A DNA stretch of 64,000 nt from Humulus lupulus (lineage: Eukaryota > Streptophyta > Magnoliopsida > Rosales > Cannabaceae), in contig NC_084802.1 in NCBI RefSeq assembly GCF_963169125.1, positions 18,414,896-18,478,895 of the forward strand, in the 5' to 3' direction. The notes under the pieces were generated by a model, which did no database searches, had not been told where the DNA came from, and saw nothing but the letters and a program-made list of their open reading frames with translations. Positions 47,037-58,415 of this stretch are shown here, piece by piece; position 1 is the first letter of the stretch; each line of letters opens with the position of its first letter. The position numbers and the translations under genes are program-made.

Positions 47037-47729
47037 AAACATATTAAAGATCTAATTATAAAAATATTCATTCACTAATATTTATTTATTTTATATTAAA
47101 AAACTAAAAAAATAAAAATAATCACACCCTAATCTAATAACATATTTTTATTAAAACTAACATTTACTTATTTATATAAAAAAAATAACAAAATCCTAAT
47201 ATATAGAGAGAAAATAAAAGTTTACTTATATATATAAACTAATAAAAATGAAAACAAATCATACAAATCTAGAAAATATATAAAAAAAAACAAAACAAAA
47301 TCCTTATAACTATTCATATAAAAAAACAAAAATTTACATATATATACATACTAATAAAAATGAAAAAAAAAAATCATACAAATCTGAAAAATTATAAAAA
47401 GTTTATCTTGAACCTTGAAATAGCCTTTAAACGTAAAAGTATCCACTTAACCGAAGAAAATCGCACCAAAAAAAGTATCAACAAAAAAATCTCCAAAATA
47501 ATCAGTTACACAAACACATATAAATATATATAAGTTAGATAAATAGATAATACATTCAGAAATAGATAAGAAAAGTGAGAGAATTAGTACCTAGAAGTAT
47601 GATTTTAGTGGGAGAGGCAGTTTCCATAGTGAGAGAAAGAGTTGCAGAGAAGAGAGAGATAGAGAGATCTTTGTTGAAAATGAGGGAAATGGGAAGAAGA
47701 ATGGGTCACCTGGCTGGGTATATGTTAAT

Positions 47730-47859
47730 ACTCTATACCGAGAACATATTCTCTGTATAGAAACTTAATATTTGTCCATCCCGCCTATGCAAATATACCT
47801 ATACCGAGAACATATTCTTGGTAATGTGTCCTCGGTACTACATGTTTTTTTTTGTAATG
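47730..47859. repeat. CACTA-3 subterminal repeats and degenerate terminus
   Basis: The phrase TATACCGAGAACATATTCT occurs twice (near 47736 and 47800), followed by GTGTCCTCGGTACTACATG and a T-run ending TTGTAATG at 47859. This resembles CACTA subterminal repeats followed by a terminus with one mutated base. Confidence 0.6.
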
Positions 47860-48034
47860 TTAATTTTCTTCTAATCAGCTCCAACGAACTCAATATAACC
47901 CACATTGCATAATCTCTTATATGCTTATCTACATTTGATAATGACATATAACTCTTTGCCTTTGACTAGTTGGGACTGATCCATATTGACACGTTGTTGC
48001 CAATGTTATTTCCTTGGCACCTCACCATGTTTTG

Positions 48035-48891
48035 TAGGGGTGCACGGCGGGCGGTTTGTGTGGTTTTAGAAAAATACAACTCATAACTGTCCAACAAGTG
48101 TGCGGTTTGGGTGGTTTTTTATCAGTGGTTTTATAAGCGGGTTAGGTTGATTTAAATTTCAAAATTATCAACTAATGATATTTAAAAAAATAAAAAAATT
48201 GTAGACCATAAAGTTAAAATTTATATCATCTTTACTCATCAATGTCATCATGAATAATAACTAGAAAAAATATTATCATATCTCAAACTTGAATCTTAAA
48301 CTTTACAAAATAAAATTCTAATAATTATCTAAATTATAAATGCTATTAAACTCATTAATCCACACATTACTAATTTCAACAATTTGAGTTTTGTTATGAA
48401 AAATTTCACTAATGTTAAACCATCAATACAAGTAACACTATTTTTTTTTCATCTATTTTTCCTAAACAAGTTTTTATACACAATTCCTAAGTTACCACCA
48501 TTAATCTCATAGCAACGAAATGTTTTATTAAAAAATGTTAAATCTTTGGACTACCATAAATATATATATGTATAAATATAAAAAATACAACGATTCACTT
48601 CCCAAAATCCAATCTCCATCAAACATATTAAAAGGGTTACAAACTTTATAATTTTTAATGAACTAATTATGGCTTGTATTTTTAGATTTAGATTATTACT
48701 ATAAATGTATATACAAAAAAGAATGAAATAGTGGGTGCGGGTTGGACTCTCCTTCTATTATTGCAACCTATACCCAACCCATCTTGTGCCGGGTTGGGTT
48801 CAACCTAACCCAATTTCGGTGGGTTCAAAGCGAGCAGGTTTTGATGGGTTGGGTGGGTGAGGCAGACTAGCGATTTTTTTGTGCATTCCTA
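48035..48891. mobile_element. Non-autonomous hAT element (MITE-like), copy 2
   Basis: Termini are TAGGGGTGCA and TGCATTCCTA. A perfect 8-bp duplication ATGTTTTG flanks it (48027-48034 and 48892-48899). The interior is the reverse complement of copy 1 at 42761-43628, including the GGGTTGGGTGGGTGAGG end. There is no transposase, so it would need a hAT transposase in trans. Confidence 0.94.
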
Positions 48892-48899
48892 ATGTTTTG

Positions 48900-49429
48900 G
48901 ACTAAAATTTAAATTTTTCAGAAGAAAATTTAATAAATACCTGATTAATAATTGAATTGATCATATTCACCAATTTTATTAATTTTTATCTTATTTTTTA
49001 ATATATAAACTTACCAAACAATCATTTTCACATTTTAAAATAGCATTGTCATATTCTTATGAAAACTAGTGATACAAACAAATTTTGAATATTAATATTT
49101 TTTTACTTAAAATAATATAAAAAGAGTTCAATTATGAATTAATTAAGTTGAGGTTATAATAGGAATATTAAACTAAAATGAGTATTTTTGTAATATTTTT
49201 GGGTAAAAAATACTCTTAACTTAAAACTTTAAAATATGAGAATATGATGCAAATTCTACATTTTTAAACGAAAATTTTTCAAAAATATGACTTTTATACC
49301 ATAAATGTGCAAAAATATGAGAATTATATTTTTCTTGATTTGTATAGGCAAATTTATTAAAGACAAAATTAAAGTATGAGAAATACAATTAGTAATTAAC
49401 TAAAATATGGAAATGTCACATTTTTTTAT
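48900..49429. other. AT-rich intergenic DNA, nothing recognised
   Basis: No ORF with a recognisable motif, no LTR-type termini and no clear repeat. It lies between the hAT element and the polypyrimidine tract. Confidence 0.5.
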
Positions 49430-50050
49430 CATAGTTATATTTTCTTTGATTTTGAAAGTAATTTTTTTTTATTCAATTTTTATTTTTTCCTTCATTTTTA
49501 ATTATTTTTTCTTTCTTTTTTTCCTTACTTATTTTTTTTTCTACCAATTTTTTCCTTTATCATTTTTTTTTCTTCCATTTTTCCATTCTTCTTCTTCTTC
49601 CTCTTTTTTAATTTGTCTATTTTTTTATTTCATTTGTATTGTTTTTTTTTCTTCATATTTTTTAGGTTTCTTCCCTTTTTTTCCTTCTATTTTTTCTTCA
49701 TTTTTGTATTTATTATTTTCTCCTCCTATTTTTTTTTTCTTTTTTCACACATATGAGCTTTTTTTCTTTCTTTTTCACAGCTTTTTTTTTTCTTCTTCCA
49801 TTTCTTTTTCATTATTCTCTACCAATTTTTTCATTCATTTTTCTCTTTCCATTTTATCATTATTTTTCTTCTTCTTCTTTTCATTTTTATTCATTCATCT
49901 ATTTTTTTTCCTTCAACATTTTTTTTGTTTTGTTTTGTTTTCAATTTTTTTTAGTTTTCTTTCCTAAGTTTTTTTTCCTTATTTTTTCTTCTTTTTTTGT
50001 ACTTATTCTTTTCTCATTCCATTTTTTTCCTTTTTTTCACACATATTTTA
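49430..50050. repeat. Duplicated polypyrimidine tract
   Basis: About 620 bases are almost entirely T and C on the plus strand. Two roughly 280-290-base halves can be aligned by shared landmarks: CTACCAATTTTTTC near 49541 and 49819, and TTTTTCACACATAT near 49742 and 50034. The long F/S/L-rich ORFs at 49407-50061 are translation of low-complexity DNA. Confidence 0.75.
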
Positions 50051-50203
50051 ACATTACATAACTATTTTTTTTATTTATTATTGTAATTTTTTTTATAGTT
50101 TTTTCCACTATATGTAAAAAAATTCAAATCAAATTTTCAGCATTTTCTTTTTACTGTAACTCTTATAGGAACACCAACATTTGGAAAGAAAACTAATAAA
50201 AAT

Positions 50204-50345
50204 ATGAAAACGTGAATGAGTAGTCAGTTACCCTGATAGGAACATTCAAATCTAGAAAAAAAATTGGTAGGTAATAATGAAAAATATGAAAACGTGAATG
50301 AGTAGTCAGTTACCCTAATATGAAAACGTGAATGAGTAGTCAGAC
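50204..50345. repeat. Three copies of a 26-bp repeat
   Basis: AAAACGTGAATGAGTAGTCA occurs three times, near 50207, 50289 and 50323. The first two are followed by GTTACCCT. Spacing is unequal (about 82 and 34 bases). Confidence 0.85.
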
Positions 50346-50441
50346 CCCACTCTTCATCTTCATTTTTACCTTCGTTCACCAAAAGCAAGAAAAGAAGAAA
50401 AACGAAACCAGAGACCTCTTTATAAAGTTTCTATTCTGTGC

Positions 50442-50551
50442 ATGTTTTCTCGGCCAAAGAAACAAAGAAACCCTGGTCTGTTCGAGTCCGTGAGTTCTTA
50501 TTTGCAACCTCTTCTTCAATCGACAATCTCTCTACAATCGCCATTATTGTG
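50442..50551 (+). other. Possible first exon of an unidentified gene
   Basis: A TATAAAG at about 50421 and an adenine-rich leader precede an ATG (MFSRPKKQRNPGLFESVSSY). The frame stays open to a good donor GTAAGTGTG at about 50552. No second exon can be linked with confidence. It may be a host-gene remnant or part of the leader of the antisense ORF that follows at 51062. Positions 50640-51061 hold no other supported feature. Confidence 0.3.
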
Positions 50552-51061
50552 TAAGTGTGCAATCTTTGTTTTCCATTTTGTCAGTTTTTTGTTCATACTG
50601 TTCTTGCTGTGTATGTGTATATACTAGTTTACATCCTTAGCATAATATGATAGGAGGTTTTGATCCGATAGGCTCTTATGCTTTTTAGACTTCCATACTG
50701 GATTTACATCACTGGCTCATACCCAGTTTTCATGTTTGAGTGAGGTTCCTATTTTCTTGGTTTTGAATTTTTTTTTAGGCGACGTTTCTTGTACACTAAG
50801 TTTTCGGGTAAAAAACATGGGCCTTGATAAATGCACGAAACCCAATAATGCCTTTTCTGATTAACCGCCACTCTTTTTTCCCTTGATCTTCGGGATTTTC
50901 AAAAAAATTTCCACTCTCCTTCCTTTCCCGTGGAACGCACGTCCTGACACTTTAATAAGGGTCTTAATATTTAGCTTGTTTTGCCTCTTAACCCCGAGCT
51001 CGTAAGTCCGAGCTCGGAACTCTTGCATGCATGGCCCTCACCATTTTTTCTTTCTCGCTAG

Positions 51062-52680
51062 ATGTCACAGAATCTGGAAAGACGGAGAGGGTCGTTGCTA
51101 GCAATCCCTTACGAGCCAAAATCTCCGAGCCCATAATCGTTGTTCGCCCGGAATCAACGTCAGATAAGAGAATACGAGCTTGCGCGCGAGCAAGAGGACA
51201 TTCGAGCTCACTACCGCTGCCAGATAGACGAGGTCATAGAGGGGAAGAGGAGAGTTCTTCGGGAGGCCCTCTATCCAGAATCCAATTCAGGACCTAGGCC
51301 GATTCCTCTCGATCCTGCATTAAAGGTTACTGTCGCATACCATCCAGGAGAGCTCAAATTTTCACTAATGGGGGAACCTTCTTCCTCACAGCCGAGGAGA
51401 GAAATGTTTGAGGCCGAGCACTACTGGAGCTTGGTTACCACAACTAGTCAGATAACTGACATCCTGGCTTTCCACGGCCTTAGCCTGTCAGGCTCCTGGA
51501 AGTGTCAAGCTCCGGTCGACCATGAACGAAGCTGCTTCGCCCCTGGGGGCCGCGACGCCAGTGTGAAATACGCGGCCTGGAGCCAGAAACACATGAGGGC
51601 AGAAGCTCTGTTGCCCTTGAAGTCTTTTTTCAAGGACTTCACGGATTTTGTTGGGTTGGCCCCGTTCCAACTCAACACCAACTCTTACAGGGTACTGTCT
51701 GCCCTGAGGTCCTTATACCACGAGATGGGGTGGAAAGGACCTTCGCCTCAAGAGATCTTGTATCTCTTTTGTCTGAAAAGTAACCCCTCCCGAGCTCGGG
51801 GAGGGAATGGCTTTTATTACCTCTCGAGCTATCCCAAGGAGAAGAAGGTCTTTGAAGATCTTCCCAATCATCCGCCCGATTTCAAAAGGGCCTTCTTCTG
51901 GACAGACGGTCTGTCCCCGTCTCGACACTATTCGTTCAGGTGGATTCGTAAGTATTCTTGTTATCTTTATTTCTGTGCTCGTGACCTTAGCTCTTAGATC
52001 CGTACTTAGTAGAAATATGTTGTCTTTCAGCCAATTTTCAGCGTCCCACTCCTGACGATACAATGAAGGAGCATATAGAGACCCTGCTCCAACTCCCACA
52101 TGGCAGGAGGTCTGTCTTATACCTTTTACACGAGGATAAGCTCCGAAAGTGCGGACTTTTGGAGGAGGGCCAGTCCACCTTTGACTGGTCCAATAAAAAA
52201 TATGAACACTGGGAGCAGGTGCCACTGCCCACAGGCGCCCTTCCTCCGAGGAGAGAAACGAGGCCGCCACTTCCAGTTCGCCCGAGGAGTCCGCTGTCTG
52301 GGAATGAGGCTAATGATGAAGCCTCGAGCTCGGATTCAAATGAAGGTAAAGTCCTTCCTACCTCGAGAATGTGGTCCCCCACCTTACTAAAACACAGGCC
52401 CAAAAGGTTAGTCTCGTGCCCACAGGATAGATACCACTTCTACATATGGAGTTGGGTAGATGACTGTGTCCATAGGTTTGATAGTGGGCTTGGGAAATAC
52501 GACACCATGTACACCACGGACGAGGTGTGGAACGGAATAGCTGTTCAGTATGGGACCAACGATTATAGGGACCTTTCGAGGTTATCGCCCACATCTAGGG
52601 AAGGCACTCCCCCCGCCTCCTCCGAAGACGGGGGAATTTCATGGTCCCCAAGTTCGAGCTCAGGGGAGAGTTCCAGTTAG
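51062..52680 (+). pseudogene. Antisense extra ORF of the Tat element, first part (transposase_28-like)
   Basis: An ATG at 51062 follows a CTCGCTAG. The frame has a TAA at 51134, then stays open to a donor at 51947/51948. After an 83-base intron, exon 2 starts at 52031 with matching phase and runs to a TAG at 52678. The protein has FFKDFTDFVGLAPFQLN and FYYLSSYPKEKKVFEDLP, the signature of the plant putative-gypsy-type-transposon domain (PF04195). Its role is unknown. It is oriented opposite to gag-pol (61417-55210) of the surrounding element, a recognised arrangement in Tat-lineage elements. Confidence 0.72.
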
Positions 52681-52778
52681 GTTTCTTCTATAATCACTTT
52701 ATATGTCTGTGATACTGAAAAAACTTGCATACTTCTCTTTTATTAACTCATTATGTGTTGGGACTCGTGCAGGCAAGA

Positions 52779-53974
52779 TGGACTCCGACCTGGACAACAT
52801 CATCGATGGTGCTAGCGCCAAGAGGAGCAAGCGTCCCAGAGCGGGGTCGCTGAAGTCCGACTGGCCGGGTAAAGGTCCCAAGAGGTCCAAGAAAACCCCT
52901 CCTCCTGCTCCGCCGGCTTCGAGCTCCATCGCTGCGGCGACTTCTCAGGCCGGCGCATCCACAACAGCGCCGTCCTCGCAGGTTGTCGCCTCGGCTGCGG
53001 CGCTGACTTCGCTGATCGGCCCCTCCGCTATGGTTGAGTCCCAACCTCCTGTGGTGGTTCAGTCATCCTTAGCTCCGCCTTCCAGAAGGCCTTCTGCTTC
53101 TCGAGCTCAGAAGCTATCAATTTCCACCCACATGGATGCATATGTGGTCGATAATGCTGCTGGGTCCCATGGATCTACGCTGGTCTCGGATATTATGTCC
53201 CGGATCGGCCAGAGCTATGGCAATCTCGAAGCTCCCCAATGGCAGTGCTTAAATGACACCCGAGACTGCACTGTTCTCTACGAGAAGAGTATCGAGCATA
53301 CTGCCGCGGTGTGTATCCTTCTATAGTCCTTCCTTTTCTGCTTATAATCACACTGACCTGGAGCTAATGGTGGTTTTTTCCTTTTTCAGGCTCTTGCCTT
53401 CACTGCCCAGCTCAACTATAAGTTGAACAATGAGATCCACTCGAGCAAGTCTCATGCTCAGGAGGCGAAGGATCTCCAGCTCAAAGCATGCAATGATCTG
53501 AAGGCAGCGAATGCGAAGCTTGAGGCAGGAGCCAAGGAACGTGAGGACATGGCCACCGAGCTCGGGAAGTTGAAAGCTGAGCTCGAGGAGCATAAGAAGG
53601 AGGTCGCTTAGCTTCAGGAGATCAACAAGAAGCTTGAAGAGGAAAAGGCTGCCACCTTTGACATCATGGAGGATGCAAAAGCTCGTCTCCTTGCTGAGTA
53701 CAAAGAGAAGAAGGAACAAGCGGTTGACTCGCCCATGTACCGAATGTGGGCCTACAATGAAGATCTGGACACCAGCTTCTTAGGTCCTCACGAGGCGACA
53801 TTTCTTAACAGGTGGAATGCTCGGCTCGAGAAGGAAGAGGCTGAGCAGCTCAAGAAGGAGAATGCTGCTCGGGATGCCGTCTCGGAGGGAGCCCAGGAGG
53901 ATAGCCATGCTATTCGTCCTGAGGAATCCGGTGCTGCAGATGCTGAGAAGGCCAAGGAGACTCCTCTTTCTTAG
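52779..53974 (+). pseudogene. Antisense extra ORF of the Tat element, second part (coiled coil)
   Basis: An ATG at 52779 (MDSDLDNIIDG) opens a basic, then Ala/Pro/Ser-rich exon ending at a GT donor near 53309. The next exon starts at 53391 after TTTTTCAG. It encodes a long heptad-rich coiled coil (KLKAELEEHKKEVA, LQEINKKLEEEKA), broken by an in-frame TAG at 53609 and ending at TAG 53972. In such elements this forms the C-terminal half of the same antisense protein; whether it is spliced to the first part here is not certain. Confidence 0.65.
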
Positions 53975-54492
53975 ATCTGATCTCGGGGAAACCATCTATT
54001 GGGGCTGCGTCCCCTTATTTCTGTATTTATTTTAATTTATGCCCTCGGGGCTGATACAATTTCTTTAAATATTACTTATATATGCTTTACATTTCTTGGC
54101 TCGAAATATTTGGCACATTTTTTTATGGATGAATCATTTATGTTTATTTATCATACAAACATATTGTGGATTTAAGTTCGAAGCTCAATGCATTCATGCA
54201 CAGTTTGTTCAAATTATCCGCTTCCGACCTCGTTATTCTTCAAAGCCGGATATTACTTCAACCATGAACCCAAAAGTACTTATATGGTTATATCTTTTTT
54301 GCTTAGTCACTTTTTCTCATCCTCGGTTTTTGCTCCAAGGTTAAGAGTTCAAAACTATTTTCTTTAAGATATTCCAGCCTCGATTTCGAAATAGGTTTAG
54401 GTTCCTACTTACCATCGATTAGGTTTTTTATTTTGGCTGGTTTGTTCCAAACCTGTTAAGTTTGCACATCTGGTTAACTCCAAACGTTTTCG
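53975..54492. other. Tat element 3' untranslated region, no gene
   Basis: It lies between the convergent ends of the antisense ORF and gag-pol. It contains diverged, irregular relatives of the minisatellite unit that follows (for example CTGGTTAACTCCAAACG near 54472). Confidence 0.55.
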
Positions 54493-55000
54493 GTTTTTGA
54501 TATTTCGGTTATGTCCAGACTATCTCAGCTTGCGTATTTGGTTATATCCAAATACTTTATATATTTTTGATAATTCGGTTATGTCCGAACTATCTAAGCT
54601 CGCGTATTTGGTTACATCCAAATACTTTATATGTTATATGTTTTTGATAATTCGGTTATGTCCGAACTATCTAACCTCGCGTATTTTGTTACATCCAAAT
54701 ACTTTATGTTTTTGATAATTCGGTTATGTCCGAACTATCTAAGCTCGCGTATTTGGTTACATCCAAATACTTTATATGTTTTTGATAATTCGGTTATGTC
54801 CGAACTATCTAGGCTCGCATATTTGGTTACATCCAAATACTTTATATGTTTTTGATAATTTGGTTATGTCCGAACTACCTAGGCACGCGTATTTGGTTAC
54901 ATCCAAATACTTTATATGTTTTTGATAATTCGGTTATGTCCGAACTATCTAGGCTCGCGTATTTGGTTACATTACATCCAAATACTTTATATTTTTTTTG
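54493..55000. repeat. 70-bp minisatellite, seven copies
   Basis: The landmark CGGTTATGTCC recurs at 54506, 54576, 54653, 54721, 54791, 54861 (as TGGTTATGTCC) and 54931, spacings 68-77 bases. Each unit also contains GCGTATTTGGTTACATCC and AAATACTTTATAT. It lies downstream of gag-pol inside the Tat element. The several overlapping 60-80-codon ORFs here are the repeat read in one frame. Confidence 0.93.
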
Positions 55001-55209
55001 TATATGTTATTTTATTTTTTTAAGCTGATGGTATATGTACCGATGATGCCCCCTTAATATCCTATGAGTGTGACCATAGGTTATTAAATAAAGAGAGATT
55101 GCAAAAATAAAAAGAAATAACACATTTGAACGAAATGGATCTTTTATTTGATGACATTCAAAAACAAATAAGCTAATACAAATAGAAGCTCATGGTTATA
55201 GGAAACACT

Positions 55210-56534
55210 TTTCCTACACTACTGATAGTAAGGTCTAAGGTGTTCGCCATTCCATGCTCGCGGTACTAGGCTCCCGTCCAATCTCGCAAGTTTGTACACA
55301 CCAGGTCGGATGACTGACTCTATCTAGTATGGTCCTTCCCAGTTTGGCCCGAGCACTCCAGCTGTCGGATCTCGAGTTGCCAAGAATACGCGTCTTAACA
55401 CCAGATCTCCCATTCTGAATTTTCGATCTCGAACCCTCTTGTTGAAATATCTGGTAGTTCGTTGCTGGTAGGCAGCGTTTCTCAGCTGGGCCTCTTCTCT
55501 TTTTTCTTCAATCAAGTCTAAGGTTTCCTCGAGCTGAGTATGGTTTGAACTTTGGTCGTAAATCTGAGTTCGGATCGTTGGGATTTCGACTTCTATGGGC
55601 AACATTGCCTCGCAGCCGTATGCTAGAGAGAACGGGGTATGTCCTATCGAGGTTCGAGCCGTTGTCCTGTATCCCCAAAGGACTTGGGGCAATTCTTCGG
55701 GCCACCGTCCCTTTGCTTCCTCCAACTTTTTCTTTAGAGAACTCTTGAGAGTTTTGTTCACAGCTTCGACCTGGACATTCGCTTGAGGGTGAGCCACTGA
55801 TGAAAAACTCTTTATTATACCGTTCATTTCACAAAAATTGGTGAATAGGTCACAATCGAACTGGGTTCCGTTGTCAGATACGATCTTCCTCGGCACTCCG
55901 TATCGGCACACGATGCCCTTTACAACGAAATCAAGGATCTTCTTTGAGGTTATAGTTGCCAACAGTTCAGCCTCCGTCCATTTTGTGAAGTAATGCACGG
56001 CGACTACAGCATATTTCACTCCGCCTTTGCCAGTCGAGAGAGAGCCTATGAGGTCGATGCCCCATACTACGAAAGGCCATGGGGATGTCAACATGGTCAG
56101 CTCGGATGCTGGGGCTCGAGGTATCGTGGCGAATCTCTGGCATTTGTCGCATTTCTTCACATACTCGAAAGAATCCTCTTAATGGTTGGCCAGAAATATC
56201 CCTGGCATATTATCTTCTTGGATAGGCTATGCCACCCGGTGTGATCTCCGCAGAACCCTTCATGAATTTCTACAATGATTTTCTTAGCTTCGGGAGGGGT
56301 TACACACCTGAGTAACGGCATGGAATATCCCCTTCGGTATAGCCTTCCATCCAAAATTGTGTAACGGGGAAGTTGATACATCAACTTTCGAGCTTGGCTC
56401 CGATCTTTTGGAAGAACTCTGTTTTCGAGATAATCAACTATGGGGGTCATCCAGGTCGGCTCTGTTTCGATCATACACACATCTTCCTCTTCTGGCTCGT
56501 TAATGCTAGGTGCTGATAGGTGTTCTACGGGCAC
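55210..56534 (-). pseudogene. Tat element integrase
   Basis: The upstream part (56157-56534) has the zinc-binding block with HEGFCGDHTGWH and, after a frameshift near 56160, KKCDKCQRFA, giving the HHCC set. The core has VWGIDLIG (first Asp), IVSDNGTQFDCDLF (second Asp) and QVEAVNKTLK (Glu). The C-terminal block RDRKFRMGDLVLRRV and GPNWEGPY follows, with a TAG after Y at about 55324. The remaining residues to 55210 fit the family C-terminus. The order RT-RNase H-integrase is Ty3/gypsy. No chromodomain is present, as expected for Tat. Confidence 0.92.
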
Positions 56535-58292
56535 AACATTCAGCTCTTCGTTTTCGGTGGACGTGGCGAGTCGAGCTAAGGCATCTGCATTCGAGTTCTG
56601 CTCGTGGGGAACCTATTCGATTGTATAGAATTCGAAACACTCTAACGCGGATTTTGCCTTCTCCAAATAAGCTGCCATTCTCGTGCCGCGAGCCTAATAT
56701 TCACCCAAGATTTGATTAACCACGAGCTGGGAGTCACTATAGCAATGTATAGCTTTAGCTTTGAGCTCCTTAGCTATACGAAGTCCCGCGAGTAGAGCCT
56801 CGTATTCTGCCTCGTTATTCGATGCTTTAAAGTCAAATCTTAGGGCATAATGAAATCTGCTTCCCGCGGGGGTAACAAAAATGACCCCTGCCCCCGCTCC
56901 ATTTTCATTTGACGAGCCGTCGACATAAAGTTTCCACAGCTCGTGGGCCGTGGTTATTACCTCGTCGTCGGCTATACCAGTACATTCCACTATAAATTCC
57001 GCCAATGCCTGTGCCTTAATGGTCGTTCTCGGGTGGTAGGTGATCTCGAACTGTCCGAGCTCAATAGCCCATTTAAGAAGCCGACCTGAAGCTTCTGGTT
57101 TAGACAAGACTTGCCTAAGTGGTTGATCAGTCAGTACATGGATGGGATGTGCCTGAAAGTAGGGGCGGAGCTTACGGGATGAATGAATTAGACTGAGCGC
57201 GAGTTTCTCCATCATCGGGTACCTTGAGTCTGCCCCCAGTAATCTTTTATTGATGTAATAAACGGGTCTTTCCACCCTCTCTTCTTCTCGGACGAGCACT
57301 GCACTTATCGCGTGTTCGGTGGTTGAAAGGTATAGGTACAGTATTTCCCCCGTTTCAGGTTTTGACAGGATGGGTGGTTCCGCAAGGTGCTTTTTGAGCT
57401 CCTGAAAGGCCAACTCGCATTCTTCTGTCCATTCAAACTTCTTACCTCCTCTCAGTAAGTTAAAAAATGGAAGACCACGATCCGTAGATTTCAAGATGAA
57501 TCTGCTTAGGGCTGCCATCCTGCCAGTCAGACTTTGGACATCTTTGTGCTTTCGAGGCGAGGGCATATCAATCAAGGCCTTGATCTTGTCGGGGTTAGCC
57601 TCGATTCCACGGGAGTTCACAATAAAGCCCAGAAATTTTCTTGAAGATACCCCAAAAGTGCACTTCTGAGGATTTAGCTTCATGTTATACTTCTTGAGCA
57701 CACCGAAGCACTCTTCGAGGTCATCAACATGGTTCTTGTTGAGTTGAGACTTTACAAGCATGTCATCAACATAAACCTCCATGTTGTTCCCAATTTGCTC
57801 TGAAAACATCATGTTTACGAGCCGCTGGTATGTGGCTCCAGCATTCTTGAGCCCGAATGGCATGACATTATAGCAATATAGCCCTTTATCCGTGATGAAG
57901 CTCGTGTGTTCTTGGTCGGGGGCATGCATGGGAATCTGGTTATGTCCATAATAGGCATCCATGAACGACATCAGGCCATTCCCCGCCGTGGCATCTACGA
58001 GCTGGTCAATCCTTGGTAACGGAAAACAGTCTTTTGGGCAAGCTTTGTTGAGATCCGAGTAGTCAATACAGGTTCTCCACGTCCCATTGGGCTTTGGGAC
58101 CAACACCGGATTGGCTACCCAGTCAGGGTAAAAGGCGTCCCTAATGAAATGGTTTGCCTTTAACCTGTCAACCTCCTCCTTCAGTGCTTTCTTTCTGTTT
58201 TCGTCCAGCTGTCTTTGCTTTTGTTGCTTTGGGGGAAAGCTTTTGTCTATGTTTAGAGCGTGGCTTGCTACATTCGGGCTTATTCCCACCAT
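56535..58292 (-). pseudogene. Tat element reverse transcriptase and RNase H domains
   Basis: A 532-codon open stretch contains the RT motifs WRTCIDYSDLNKACPKD, NVMPFGLKNAGATYQRL and the catalytic VYVDDMLVKS, then the connection and first RNase H (YLYLSTTEHAISAVL, DQPLRQVL). At its end KLYVDGSSNENGAGAGV, NNEAEYEALLAGL and YSDSQLVVNQI belong to a second, archaeal-type RNase H, the hallmark of the Tat lineage. The frame is stopped by TAG at about 56694 and again near 56617. It is otherwise in frame with the protease upstream. Confidence 0.95.
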
Positions 58293-58415
58293 GTCTGAGT
58301 GCGACCACGCGAAGACATCCTGGTTTTTCTTCAGAAAGCAAATTAATTGCTATTTTGCCTCATCTTGGAGGTGTTTTCCGACCTTCACTTTCTTCGAGGT
58401 ATCAGTTTCTTCGAG

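Larger units (their letters stand above)
42120..47859 (-). mobile_element. CACTA-3, decayed element with transposase
   Basis: The TNP2-type transposase remnant on the minus strand (44484 to about 42128) and a degenerate 5' terminus at 47859 (complement reads CATTACAAAAAAAAACATG, one base off CACTACA) define the element. Its 3' part is missing where the chromodomain gypsy LTR begins. A hAT MITE (42761-43628) and a solo F LTR (45842-47036) interrupt it. Positions 44500-45841 and 47042-47730 are AT-rich with no further recognisable exon. Confidence 0.75.

Noticed and set aside
49407..50061. Long plus-strand ORFs of 186 and 102 codons
   Set aside because: They translate a T/C tract into F/S/L runs; low complexity, no gene signal.
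51713..53044. Minus-strand ORFs across the antisense Tat ORF
   Set aside because: Shadows of the PF04195-like and Ala/Pro-rich coding on the plus strand.
54493..55000. CRISPR-like array
   Set aside because: Units are contiguous without unique spacers and the context is a plant retroelement.
54497..55028. Overlapping ORFs rich in MSELS and NTLYVFDN
   Set aside because: They are the 70-bp minisatellite read through in one frame, because unit lengths happen to keep short frames open.
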